From Gossypium raimondii (Eukaryota; Streptophyta; Magnoliopsida; Malvales; Malvaceae), in contig NC_068569.1 in the NCBI RefSeq assembly GCF_025698545.1, positions 15,252,001 through 15,316,000 of the forward strand: DNA of 64,000 bases, given 5' to 3'. Under the pieces are notes generated by a model that was not told the origin of the DNA, did not search any database, and saw nothing but the letters and a program-made list of their open reading frames with translations. Shown piece after piece: positions 13,201 through 26,038 of this stretch. Position numbers and translations under genes: made by a program. Position 1 is the stretch's first letter, and each line of letters opens with the position of its first letter.

Positions 13201-14554
13201 TCTCTATTATTTCAATGATTCCCACTTGAAACAATATAAATGCATTGTCTTTTAATAAGTTAATTGTATCATACCACAGAAGCTGCAAGAATGCTTGAAT
13301 TTCCAGCTCCAGCATATTCACGGGCTGAACTTTCAATTGTCTGCAAGATTGCACCATTGAACATAGTAGTAAGACTAGGCTCAGTTCTGATAAAAGAAAG
13401 TTCACTCAAGTAGGCATGCCTACCAGCCGCAAAATCTGATGTGATCTCGAGCTAGTTTCGTTCAAAGCTGTCTCTCCTATCTGCCTTTGAGCTGAGCAAA
13501 TCCAATACCAAATTGCATATATAATGTCATCTAGTGAAAAAGAAAAGAAAAAACACCCCAAAGAAACAGTATACAAATACAGTTCCATGAATGTTTGAGA
13601 AACACTTTACCTTCACAGATTGTAAGGAGCTCGTGAAGATGGTCCCTGTCTCTTAGAACCACCTCAGTAAGTTTCTCCACAACCGTTCCCCTCTGTTGGA
13701 GTGAAATCAGTGTTGTAAAAAGGTTATGCTCATACAATAAGACGACCAGAAAGCATAAAGCAGGGGGGAAATTTGTACCTCTGGATCATCCAGCACTCTA
13801 AGTGGGTAACTATCTGGGCTAAGGAGGTCTCTCACGGCTTCATTATATATCTCCATGGCACAGAATTTCACCACAAAATCTCTTTCTTCTTGCTAACATA
13901 TTGATCAAAAACAAAATGTCATCTACAAAAACCAATACGAGAAAATGTAATCCTAAATTAATATATCATTACCCTCTCTATGCAGTCATATATATCCGAT
14001 ACTGCATATTCAGTGATGCCCCTCATTGTATATGTCTTGCCACTACTTGTTTGCCCATATGCAAATATGCTTGCTGCAGGCCAAAAAGAAAAAAATGTAG
14101 AAACATTTTGAATTGACTATATAGTTATAGACTCGAATAACAAGGAACAAAGAACACTTACAATTGATACCCTCGAGTACTGAAAGTGCAATGTGTTTGG
14201 CTCCTTCCTCGTACACTTGAATCGTATTGGATTCACTGTCAAATACTCTGTCTATTCACAACGAAATTGGTAAACAAAAAACAGTACTATGATTAGAAGA
14301 CGATCTGGATTCGCAAAAGGGAAAATTATTTGGCAAAGAAAAAACGTAAGCAAGTGGTTCCGGAAATGTTTACCAAATGTGTAGGCGGCAGGGAACATGG
14401 AACGTTCGGGCAAACTATTCTTGAAAACGATGGTGTCATTGTTAGCACATTCCCAATCACATATACGGTTCCTTGCTTTATCTTGCAATGGCCTTAATCT
14501 AATAGAAACGAAAATTTTCTCTCCTTGTTCATGGAGTTGCAATTCTTCACTCAT
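10213..14554 (-). CDS. kinesin-7 family motor protein with C-terminal DUF3490 (12 exons)
   Basis: Exons in transcription order: 14374-14554, 14162-14251, 13973-14073, 13779-13892, 13611-13692, 13424-13491, about 13275-13340, 12994-13118, 12539-12875, 11245-12435, 10667-10923 and 10213-10534, about 977 residues. The motor domain is N-terminal: [12 protein letters not shown]-loop GQTSSGKT (about 97-104), switch I SSRSH (203-207), switch II DLAGSE (238-243) and [14 protein letters not shown]. The neck region (about 320-360) includes [21 protein letters not shown] Ser-rich low-complexity tail follows, then a C-terminal module (about 786-977) with [15 protein letters not shown] and [14 protein letters not shown], which is DUF3490 of plant KIN-7 motors. 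These are plus-end microtubule motors. The NACK-type members act at the phragmoplast, but most of this clade is poorly characterised. Exon 11 uses a weak GAG acceptor in my model (alternative borders are possible), and intron 9 carries a C14 run before its acceptor. Closest Arabidopsis relatives are probably At4g24170 and At5g42490. Confidence 0.9.
12452..12465. repeat. 14-base G homopolymer (C14 on the kinesin strand)
   Basis: An uninterrupted G14 run lies inside kinesin intron 9. On the sense strand it is a C tract 16-29 bases upstream of the AG acceptor at 12436-12438, where the polypyrimidine tract should be. Confidence 0.9.
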
Positions 14555-16739
14555 TGTCTCTTATCCTAAATTTTTTTCTTCGGGTTTTTTTCACAATCAA
14601 ATAACAATTTTTATCCTTTTATTTCAAGGTAAAGGCCTGTCTATGATCTGAACCAGGCCCCAAAAAAAATCCTTGAAGCTCTCTGTATTGAAGGAGAGAA
14701 ATTATGACCTGTTTTTCCCCAGATGTTGCTCCGATACGATTTTAACAAAAATGGTTTATGGTTTTCTCAACGTCGAAGCCTTTTTCTCTGTTTTCCCGCC
14801 TCTTAATTTTCAAATCAGAAACGGAATAAATTAACATCTACATAGATATACCAAGGATAAAAGAGAGAAAAATTCAAAATTTTGAACATGAAAAATAAAA
14901 TAAAAATTGTAATCCAGAAAATCGTCTCACCTTGGAGTTTCAATTCAAGCAAACGGTTGAGCTTTAAATGAAATCAATCAAATGTCCGAAATAAATAAAA
15001 AATGCAAATGGAATAAATAGATGAAAAATTTTCCTCTTTCTTCTTAAAAGGAAAAAATGATGGTGAATAAAGAAAATAGAAAAGGTTGGGAAAACAGCTA
15101 GACAAGATGCATAAAAATTCCGAGAAAGAGAGAAAACAAAAGCCAACAGCGCTTCTTTTCCTTCTTCTCCGCCTATCTGACTCTACATTGAATTTTGGGA
15201 AGAGAAAGAGAGAAGAAGAAGAAGAAGAAATGCGAGTAAAAGACAGCATTGCGAATTGCGATGCAAAATGGAAAAACAAAGGCGATGTCCTAGACCTTTG
15301 CCTCCTTACACTTTCTCTTTCTGACTTGGAATACTACCGACCTTTCAAACATAACCGCCACCACTCCCCCCATTAACAAATCGGACATGTAGATTGTGGT
15401 CTTACTATTTTTTAACCTTTAATTTTCCAAGTATTGCCGCTCTCGCCACCCTGTCCAAAGACACTACTTTTTACATTTTTTTTAAAGCAACATCTGTATC
15501 CAATTTATCTTTTCAACCCCATTTATATCCTTCGAATACCAAAATCAATTTTTTTCAAAACAAAATACCAAAATCAATTAAAAAAAAAACCCAAAATCAA
15601 TTGCTTTTAAAAAAAAAAAACAAAGTTGTTATTTTGGTCACTCTAAATTTTTTTCCTTCAATTTAGTCTTTCTAAATAAGATAATTGCTCGAACTAGTCA
15701 CTGCAATTAAAAATTTCATTAATCCACTAGCAAATTACTGACGTAGCACATTAATCAATTGAATGACGACATGCGACTTTTTTTTTCACTTTTGACTAAA
15801 GTTTAGGGACTTCTTTATATTTATTCTAATGCACATTTTTTCTCTCTCTCCTCTTCTAAAACCCCGTGTTGTTATCTTACCCCTTTTCTACATTAGCCTG
15901 ATATGACGCGTTTTCAGTTGAGGTGGTAGCAAGGGCGTTGAATGCATGTCCTATACGACATTTTTCTGTCACCTCAATTGAAAACGCGTCCAATACGACA
16001 TGTTTTTTATTTCTTGCTCCAAGACTAATCTATTTGCATAAATATGAAAAAAAATGGCCTATTTTGCTAAATATGTTTTAAAATTGGCAATTTTTTTACT
16101 AGTTTTCCCCTATCTATATCATGTAAAATTAAATATATAATACTATGTAAATATTAAAAAGTAAGTTAAGATGTTTATTATTAAAATTTTAATAGAAGAA
16201 AAAATCTAAAATGTTAAATGTTAAATTAAAGAGATATAAAGCAACACTTAATTCTTAAATTTGACAAAATTTTCAACTTAGTCCCTAAACTTTTTTATAT
16301 TAGTCATTGAATTTGATAACTTTTCCCGCTTTTTTCAATATGATGACGTAGCACTTTGATATCGTGTCATGTTATCACCTAAAATATATTTTTTCATAAA
16401 ATTTTTAGTTGATGACATGATATAATCTCAAAGTGTCATGTCATTATATGAACCAAAAAAAATTTAGGAATTAAGTTGAAAAAAAGGGCTATATCCTAAG
16501 AGTAAATGTTGGCTTATCCCAATTAAAAACAATATATATATTTTAAATAAATAAATAATATAGATTGACCTAAAACATGCTTGAATTAACTATTTGTAAA
16601 TATAAATGAGTTTAGATAAAACTTTAGACTTGAGTAGACAAACATAAAATATACTAATATTATACATAGATGCGACCTAAATTTTACCTATCAACACCTC
16701 TTCGTACAACACATGGATGTTGGGTGGTGCTTGTGTGTC
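14555..16739. other. kinesin upstream region and AT-rich intergenic DNA
   Basis: Bases 14555-15380 hold the kinesin promoter and 5' UTR, with a (gaa)n stretch near 15210. Bases 15400-16740 are AT-rich with no gene. Two fold-back structures are visible: arms at 15904-15926 and 15968-15990 (acgcgttttcagttgaggtg and its near-complement), and a looser one between about 16338 and 16450 around repeated tgtcatg words. Both look like small transposon remnants. Confidence 0.5.
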
Positions 16740-18824
16740 ACTTATGTAACACCCCTAACCCGAGTTTGTGGTTGGAACAGGGTTATGGGGTATTACTAGA
16801 GTTTACAGAATAAATAGACAGAAATTTCAAACATTTCACATCACATAATATACATGTCAGAAACCAATCAAAATCAAACATATTGTCTCTTATACGAGCC
16901 CTCGAGTCCCAAAATACACATTAGAAACAAATTGGGACTAAGTTGGAAACTCAAAAAAATTTCGAAAACATTTAATATTTTCAACACTGCAGAGTCACAA
17001 GGTCAAGAGACATGCCCGTGTCTAAGGTCGTGTAACTCACTGACTTGAATTTTTTTAAAAGATACAGGGGACACACAGCCGTGTCACCTGGCTGTGTGTC
17101 ACACACGGCTGAGACAGACGCCCGTATCTCTACCCGTGTGGACGAAAATAGGCTATTTTGTAAGTCATTTTTCTCACCCAACAAGGCATGTACCTTCAGT
17201 TAACATAGTGCATATAAACAAGTTATATTAGGGCATCCAAAACAAGTAAAATCAATCCCTAAACATGTAGTATATTCACATAAAACCAATATACCCTTAG
17301 GCATCTTAAATGACAATTACAAATATGTTTAACCATATAATCCATGTAACCAAGTAATCCACCAACTTTTATGTCTAATCAAATTAATACATAACATGTA
17401 AATCATTTACTAAAACTTACCATTTGGTACAAATTGTACTACTTATTTAATAACATTAAATATTGTAACAACCTGATTTTCAGTGGCGTTGGAAACAGTG
17501 GTTCAAGACCACCAAATCCGACGAGTAAGCTCGTAAATTTTATTAATTAGTATTTACGAGCCAAATGTGGTTTTAAGAAGATTTTCGAATTAGTAATTTA
17601 TGTTTTATAAGGATTTATTAGGTTAAGTGGTTTAGAAAATGAGGTATCGAGACCTCGATTCTATAAAATGAGCCGTAAATATTTTTATAAATATTTACGG
17701 AGTATTATTAAGGTAGCATAAAAGTTTCATTAGAAAATTTTAACATTTTGATAGTTAATTAATTAAAAAGGACTAAATTGAAAAAGGTACAAAACTTTCT
17801 AATTAAGAAATAGTGATTAAATAGTTTAAATAGTAAATAAGGGAGGATTAAAAGGGCAATTAGACACACATGAAATGGCTGGGCAGCATGAGTATAGAAA
17901 ATAAATAATGAAATAATGTGAATTAAGGGCAAAATTGTAAATTTGTAAGCAATTAAAGGATTTTCTAAACATTTCTTCATCAATCTTCAGCCAAAAACAG
18001 CCATAGGAGAGCTCCTAAAGCTGGTTTTCATAGTTTTACTTCAATTGAGTTCAATTCTTGCTTATTTCTTGTAATTTTTATGTTTTTGAGACTTTTACAA
18101 TTACGTCCAACTATCTATTTCATTAGTTTTTGATTTTATTGAAAACTTTGAAAGTTACCATTGATTAATTCTGGATTTTTGATGAAATAACATGGATTTA
18201 TAGCTTTAATTTTGTTATGTGATGATTTTATAAAGTAAATTTGATAGATATTGATTTTAGGACTAAATTATGAAAAGACTAAATATTAGGGTTTGGTATT
18301 AAATTATGTTTATCAAGGGCTGTATGATGCCCTATAATATTTAGATAAATTGTCAATTGAGAAAAATTATCTCATTTGATAGACTAATTAGTAAAGGACT
18401 AAATTGTAAAAATTATAAAAGTTGGGGGTAATTGTGTAATTTCAAAAATTGGGGTATTAATTGTAAATTAAATTGAAACTGAAATATATGCTAATGAATG
18501 AATAATTTTATATTTTAGATCAAGAGCCTGTAGACAATCGTGAAAAAGAGAAATTAGCAGAATAGCCCCTGAACTACTACAAAATTTACAATTTAACCCA
18601 TGTAAGTTCGTATGGTTAAACTTAAATATTTATATTGATATTGATTTGATGTATGATATTATGTATTTACTCATGTCTATTGTAGAAAATAAAATTATTG
18701 TTAATAATTATGAAATTAAATTGAATGTTCAAAACGAATGGAACGCGAGATTGAGTACGATCGTTCTGTGGCAAAAGACAGCAAAGGAAGAATTGACGGC
18801 AAATTACCCAAGTAAATCGAGGTT

Positions 18825-19030
18825 CAACATTTGTTGCGAACTTTCGTGTTTAACATTTGTTGCGAACTTTCGTGTTTACTTTCCATTTAGCCCTCATGAG
18901 CACCTGTTGAACTCATATGAGTTTCTGTTTAACCCTTATGGGTTTCCGTTCAGCTCCTATGAGCTTCCGTTCAACCCTTATAGGTTTCTGTTTAGCACTT
19001 ATGTGCTTCTGTGTAGCCTTCGGGCTTTTG
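18825..19030 (+). repeat. hairpin-unit tandem array in LTR B
   Basis: First there is a 27-base direct duplication (around ttgttgcgaactttcgtgttt). From about 18890 come seven units of about 20-24 bases, each an inverted repeat: ctcatgag, actcatatgagt, acccttatgggt, agctcctatgagct, acccttataggt, agcacttatgtgct, agccttcgggct. Stem letters differ between units but mostly stay complementary. Confidence 0.8.
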
Positions 19031-19143
19031 AATACAATGCGCTCATATTCGTAAGTCGTTCTCCGGTTTGGTAAGGATTAGTAAGTGAAATTATGAAATT
19101 AATATTGGAAATTTATTGTTATTATTAGTATTGATATGAACTA

Positions 19144-22100
19144 TGTAATACCCCGAAAATTTTTATAGTATGATATTATCTTTGATATAGTAAGGAAGTA
19201 AAGTGACAAAAAGGAGAATTTTGAGTTATGACAACATTGGGAAGTATATTATGACATATTAATTAAAGAAAGGATTAAATTGCAAAAGTGAGAAAAGTTT
19301 TGTTATCAAGAGTAAATACTCAAAAATGGAGGGTTAAAGTGTAAATATGAAAAGTTGAAGGAAAAATAGTGTAAATATTTTAAGGGTGGAATAATCTAGA
19401 AACTAAGGAAAATGGATGAATTGGGACCAAATTGAATAGATGAAGAATTATGAGGGACTAAATCGTAATTTTACCAAATTAAGTGATGACTCAAGGATGG
19501 AATTTTAAAAGATCTAAAGGAAAAATGGTCAATTAGAAGAAAGAGAAATCTAGAAAATAATGATGATGTTGGAGATATTTTAGATTAAATAAATAAATAT
19601 TAGTTTATTAATATTTTAATTTGATTTTTAAATGACATTTTATCATTTTATTATTATTTTATTTAATATATATATATATGGGGAAGAAAATATGATAAAT
19701 CATCTTCCTTTCCCATGCATTTCACGTTAGAAGAGAATGGAAGAAAGAAAGTTTTGCTTTCTTTACAATTTGATCCTTCCACTAAAAATTTACCATTTTC
19801 ACCTAGAAATCAAAAGAATTTTCATAACTACCAAGAGAGAAAAATGTTAAGGAGACTATGGGGAGCTAGAATATCAAGTTAGATTCGAGAAATAGAAGCT
19901 GGAGGAGAGAGAAAATTAAGTTAAAGATTGAAATCAATAGAGCAAGGTAAGAACATCAAGGTTTCAATATATTTTTAAGTTTGATATTATTGAAAAAGTA
20001 TGAAATTGATGTTAATGTAGGATTTTATTATATAAGGTTCTATATTCTTGATATGTTAGTGAAGGGAAACAAGAGGAATTGATAGAAAGTATTGTAGAGA
20101 AAGGAAATGAGGGTGTTATAAATTTGATTATCAACATCTTGCACTAAAACAGTTTTGGACAGCAGCAGTAGGTTAACTTTGAAAAATCACCATAAATCGT
20201 GGAAATTGAATTATAGGATGAAAAAATATAGAATTAAATCTTATTGAGTCTAGTTTCTCATAGAAGAAACGGTGTAAGTAATGGAATTGTAAATCATGAG
20301 ATATAATGAATTTTGTTAGATAAGGTCAGAATGAATTTGGGTTCCCTTGTTCTGACTTGGAAAAATAATTAAAAATTGTACAAAAAAATTATGGATTATA
20401 ATTTATATATTTAAAATCCTTAATGAGTCTATTTTCAATAGAAACAAACGGGGACATCATCTAAATTCTATACAAAGAGATAATTAATTTTTAGTGAAGA
20501 GGGATAGGAACTGTCGAGCGGTGAAACAGGGGAAATTTAAAGAATAAATTGTACTTATTGGCTGAATCAGAAATTCTAAAATTTTATGGTAAAAATATAT
20601 GTGAGTCTAGTTTCAGGGAAAATTAACGGATCTTAATTTGAATCTCTGTAGCTCGAGATATAAATAAATTAGTGACTCAGACTCAGACAGATAGCTTGAA
20701 TTTACATACAGTAAAAATAGTGATAGTATGGATAATGTTGTTTAAATGTGTTATACACATTAAGGATGTGGAATGGAGAGGAGGAGGAGGAAAATTGGGA
20801 AATATATGAATGATTTGTGTATAATTGGTCATATTCTTGATTATAATTGATAAACGATGAAATAGAAATGATGCTTATATTTGTGCATTATTGGTCATGG
20901 TCTAAGCTCATGTGTGAAAATAAAGTTTCATAGAATGTGTGTATGGTATATTCGGTATATGATTTGGCATGAAGTAATGTCATGAATGGTTTATGAATTA
21001 ACACATGTTGGTAAGTGTGATACATGAATAAATGTTGTGCTCATCCATGCTTATAATGTTTATGCTATATGTGCATTTGGCTAACATATTTGGCGTACAT
21101 GCTTAGGCTTTGGCCAAGTAGTGGTTGAAATGGTAACATATTTAGTTGTGATCATGTAATCTCTAGTGAAATGGTTTATCAAGTGGTTAGTTCCAAAAAG
21201 AGTTATATTTAAATACACTAGCTTGCGACTATGGTTGAATGATATGTTTATACCTTGTGTGATGTGCATAGGAAACGAGTGTGGAAAGATAATGAAATAG
21301 TAAGTTCATATGGCTGAAATTTAATGATTACATGTTAATTTCATTAATTATATAATATATGATGAGATATATTTGTTAATGAATTGAGAATAAAATAACA
21401 ATATGAAAACCGAACAAATGATCAAATTGAGCGGAACGTCGGATTTGAGTACTTCTGATCAATGACAAGTGATAATTAGTAGCTTCAGCTACACTTATCT
21501 GATCAATGACAAGTGGCAAGTGATAAGTGATAGCTTCAGCTACACTTATCTGATAAGTGAAAAGTGACAAGTGATAAGTGGTAGCTTTAGCTACACTTAT
21601 TTGATCAGTGACAAGTGATAAGTGGTAGCTTTAGCTACACTTATCTGATCAGTGACAAGTGGCAAGTGATAAGTGGTAGCTCAGCTACACTTATCTGATC
21701 AGGGACAAGTGATAAGTAATCATACGTAAGGCCATAGTTATACTATGGCAAAGTGGAAGTGAAATACTCAATTTTCCATAACCGTTCCCTAATTTGATTA
21801 AGGATGATAAGTGACAAATGAGCCCAAAAGAATTATAGTAAATGGATAAGCGGTAGTGAATTTATACCAGGAGGATGAGTTGAATTGATGTTGTTATATA
21901 AGCTAAAGTGATATTTTCATTGCAAAAATTGAGAATTTCATAAATGTGTTAATGAATGGTATAATCAATAAACGTTGAGTTAAATGATAAATACGTATTA
22001 GTATTGAATTTAATGATTTGAATCGTGAACATGAGAAATTTGGGAATTGAATGAAATGGAAATGAAGCATTGAATTATTAAGACTTGTGAATTGCATGAA

Positions 22101-22293
22101 TATGTATCGGGTCTCGTAGGTCCTATTTATTATGAATATAATATTTTGAGGATATATTATGAAGAATTATAAAATTTGAAAGTTTTAATTTAGATGAAGT
22201 TTTATAACTCGGTTAAATACGTTTATAAGTGTATGTGTTCTGATAATGCCTCGTACCCTATTCTAGTGTCGAATACGGGCAAGGGGTGTTACA
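19144..22293 (+). mobile_element. solo LTR C, nested in B; TSD AACTA
   Basis: 3,150 bases from tgtaataccccg (19144) to aaggggtgttaca (22293), flanked by aacta at 19139-19143 and 22294-22298. It contains no retrotransposon protein. Its middle and 3' half are closely related to element F (opposite strand) and to the 3' half of D. Confidence 0.88.
21458..21722 (+). repeat. hairpin-unit minisatellite in LTR C
   Basis: About five to six units of roughly 40-50 bases built from gataagtg, tagctttagcta and cacttatc, separated by the palindrome tgatca. Each unit can fold on itself (gataagtg pairs with cacttatc, tagc with gcta). Unit length varies through an extra caagtggcaagt. Confidence 0.85.
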
Positions 22294-22714
22294 AACTAAA
22301 TGTATTCATCGATTGAAGTTGTGATTGACAGAAAATGTACATTGAATGAATGTATTTAAATTGATGTGTTATAGTAGGTTCGGTAAGATTTATATTTAAA
22401 GCCATCAAACTTATTAAGCTTCATTAAGCTTACTTGTGTTATTTAATGTCCTTCTAGATTAACGTGAGGTCAGGAGATCAGATCAACACATCAAGCCACA
22501 CTATACAACTTGTTCCGGTAGTTTTTGAAATGCATATTATGGTTTATATGGCATGTATAGGGGTGTTACAAATATATATACACTTACTATAGCATAGTGC
22601 CAAAGCACACCAAGTTAGAAAACGTACCTTATATGTATTTTCAACTACTATTTTACCTTTCATCATTCAACCACAAATAATTTCATACATCAACATTTTA
22701 AAGAAAATTATGCA

Positions 22715-25700
22715 TGTAACACCTCTTACCCGAGACCGTTGCCGGAATCGAGTACGAGGCATTACTTAGCTTATCTTACTAATTCGGGGCATAAAAATTC
22801 GTTTTAAAAATTAATTTCACTGTTTACAGTAATATGTCCAATGGCGCAGCAGTTACTAAATTGATTATAACTCGAGCTACAGAACTCCAAATTTAATTTC
22901 GTAAATTTTTCCTGAAACTAGACTTATATATCTTTCTACCATAAAATTTTCAGAATTCTTGGTTTGACCAATTAGTACAGTTTATTAGTTAAATTCTCCC
23001 CTGTTTCTTCACTCGACTGTCCTGACCCCTTGGTACTAAAAATAAATTTTCTCATTATAGGATTTTCATATGATATTACCACTTATTTCTACAGAAAATA
23101 GACTCAATAAGGATTCTACACATATAAACTACAACTCATAAATATTTTTATACCATTTTTAGTGATTTTCTAAACTCGGAACAGGGGACTCCAGAAATAG
23201 ATCTGATCATTTCTCACTAAAATTCACATATCTTAAAATATAAATTTCTTTTTGCTAAACCGTTATTTTTCTATAAAATAGACTCAATAATCTTTCATTT
23301 CATATATCATTCACCCTCTAATTCATTTTATACTATCCTAGGTGATTTTTCAAAGTTACATCACTGTTGCTGCCTGAATTCTGTTTCTTTGCAAAATTTA
23401 CTCTTTCTTGATTTTCATACTTAACCATTTTAAAAGCCAAACATTATCACATACTCACACCTCTTTCTTTAGCAATCTCATAGATACAACATTCAAAATG
23501 ACTAATCCCTATACATCACTTAGGTTTATACATAACCTAGGTACATGCCACATTATCAACAGAAAGGTACATCACTAAAATGTCTCTGAGGTCGGGATTA
23601 CTTTGGATGCTGGATCGAACACTGGTTTTTTACTAACTGCATGCATTTAAACAACCGTCTGTTGAGTATGGGTATACTCAATGGTATTACCATAATTCAA
23701 ATTAATAATATTAATTGATAATTTATATACATTTAATTTATGTCTACAATTATTCATTAATTATCTCATACTTTAACTCAACTTGATCATTAATAACAAT
23801 AAGCAATATTTCAATTCTTGTATTTAATTGTATTCATACCTTATTTCACTATCTCAATTCTATTGGATTTTTCGACATCTCATTCTAATAATTCATTCCA
23901 ATTCATACAAATTCAATCAATTTATCAACTCATTCATTATCATTTCTATTTATAATCAATATGTACTTTAAATCTTTTAACACTCAATTTATTCATTAAA
24001 TCCATAACTAAATTTCAATAACTTGTATTCAGTTAAATTCACATATTATTTCACTCTTTCAAATTATTTTATTTTCACTTCTCACTTCTTAACAATAGCT
24101 ATTTCAATTCATATTCAAGATCATTCAATAAAATTTATATTATCAAAATTATTCATTTACCCTATTAACTTGACTCGGATCTTGGCGGATACACGGATCC
24201 AACCAAAACACACCAATACGGCACATTATGCCTAAAACGGTACATATAAACTTTATAAGACTTACCTTAACACATTAATGATTCACTTTTGTCCACAGCT
24301 TATAATCTTAGCCCAAAGTAGATTTTACTGAACACCGGATATCTGAACAAATACAGAGAGCACAAATGTGCTAAACAGAGAGCACTGCCGTGCTAAATAT
24401 CAGAGAGCACCAACGTGCTAATATCAGAGAGCACCCACGTGCTAATATCAGAGAGCGCGCTAAAGTTCCTTAATAAGTTCCTTAATGGCATGCCACTAAT
24501 ATCCCGGTAGTTCTAAATTCCATCTACTTGGGCATTAAATCAATCTCATTTATTTAAATACTTTACAAAATTATTTCAAAAAGATTTATCATTTCTCCGT
24601 CATTACAATTTACTACTTATTCCACCATTCACATATATCACACTTATTCACAATTTAATTCACTTTTATTCCATTCATATATATATTTTAATTCATTTTC
24701 CAATCAATTCATGTACAATTCAATATCAATATTCATCTATTTTTTAATACTAAACATATTATTCAAAATTCAACAATTACTATTAATAAATTCAATACCA
24801 ATACGTATTTATCATTCAATTCAGTCGTGATGCTTACCTCAATTTGCTTATCATGTATATTAATTTAAATTTTAACAATTAATAATTAAATTCGAATTAT
24901 AGTAATACTAACCGGAATTTCTCTCGAGTCACTCCTTGTCCACTTTCCCTTTCCTTTCTCGGACAATGACTCGTGCACGACATTAGCTACGTAATTAAAC
25001 AATTAAAAATCATTAATACACAATTTCATTAAAATATTTTCTTTTATACCTAAACTTTACCCAAATTCTAATTTAATCCCTTATCAATACTAATTTTATT
25101 TTTCCCAATCTAACTCTATATTCTCTCTTAATTCTTACTATAAACTCATTTTAACTCTTCAATTTCACCATAAATCCCTAATTTCAAAATTCTCTCAATT
25201 TAGTCCCTACTATTCAAAACTTACACTTTATTTTACAATTAAATCCTTTACTAACTTCTAACTTGAAATTCAATCAATTTAACCCCTAACACTTCAATTT
25301 ATTCAACATGAACATCATCTAATAATCTACTAACTTTCAAAATATCAACATAAATCAAGTAGTATTTATCTCTAGGATTCCAAAACTTCAAAATTAAGAG
25401 AAAAGGGATTAAATTGACTTACCAAATTAACTCTGAACCTTAAAACCCCAAATTTCTCTTTTCTTTTCTTTCTTTCTTTCCTTCCTTCCTTCTCTGTTTC
25501 GTTTTGCTCTCTGTTTCTTTCTTTCTCCTTCTCTGTTTTGTTTTGCTCTCTGTTTCTTTTCTTTCTTTCTTTGTCATATATATATAATAATATAATAATA
25601 TAATATAATATATTAATAATAATATAATATAAAAACATAATCATTACTATAATATAATAATATTTTTTTAACACATAAAAATATCAGATTTTTATACTTA

Positions 25701-26038
25701 TGCCGCCTCAACTTTGGAAAAAGGCATAATTGCCTATTTGGTCCTTTTAACTCTTCTTTAATCTATAATTAAACTTTTATCTCTATTGCAATTTAATCCT
25801 TTTTCATAATTAACCATCGAAACGTTAAAATTTCTTAACGAAACTTTAATACTACCCTATTAACACTTACGGCTCAGTTTATGATATCGAGGTCTCGATA
25901 CCTCGTTTTTGACCCAATTTACCTAATAATTTCTTTTAAATCACAAAATTCACTGATTCAAAAATATTTCTAACTTTTTCGTCGAATTTAGTGATCTCAA
26001 ATCATTGTTCTGACACTACTGAAAATTGGGCTGTTACA
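22715..26038 (-). mobile_element. solo LTR D, nested in A; TSD ATGCA
   Basis: 3,324 bases from tgtaacacctcttacc (22715) to gggctgttaca (26038), flanked by atgca at 22710-22714 and 26039-26043. The related block at 46435-49458 has the same flanks joined with a single atgca near 46664, an empty site that proves the insertion. It has no coding region and carries a GCAC/GTGC hairpin array. Confidence 0.92.
24341..24465 (-). repeat. hairpin-unit array in LTR D (GCAC N4 GTGC)
   Basis: Four units of about 24 bases, cagagagcac NNNN gtgctaatat, with spacers aaat, tgcc, caac and ccac, then a degenerate gagcgcgc. It is followed at 24486-24495 by tggcatgcca. On the other side, at about 24181-24205, lies a box reading (minus strand) ttggttggatccgtgtatcc. 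Confidence 0.85.

Larger units (their letters stand above)
17464..22570 (+). mobile_element. solo LTR B, nested in A; TSD AATAT
   Basis: Starts tgtaacaacctgattttcag at 17464 and ends ggggtgttaca at 22570. It is flanked by aatat at 17459-17463 and 22571-22575. Element C splits it, and without C it is about 1.95 kb. It has no coding region. Its first 60 bases match the starts of D and A in reverse complement. Its hairpin-unit array lies at 18890-19030. Confidence 0.85.

Noticed and set aside
18646-19074. 142-codon frame with repeated NPYGFPFSSYELPF-like segments
   Set aside because: The periodic peptide is a by-product of the hairpin-unit array in LTR B, not a gene.
21458-21722. Possible CRISPR-like or centromeric satellite array
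   Set aside because: Units are variable and self-complementary with no unique spacers, the array is only about 260 bases, and it lies inside an LTR with defined ends.
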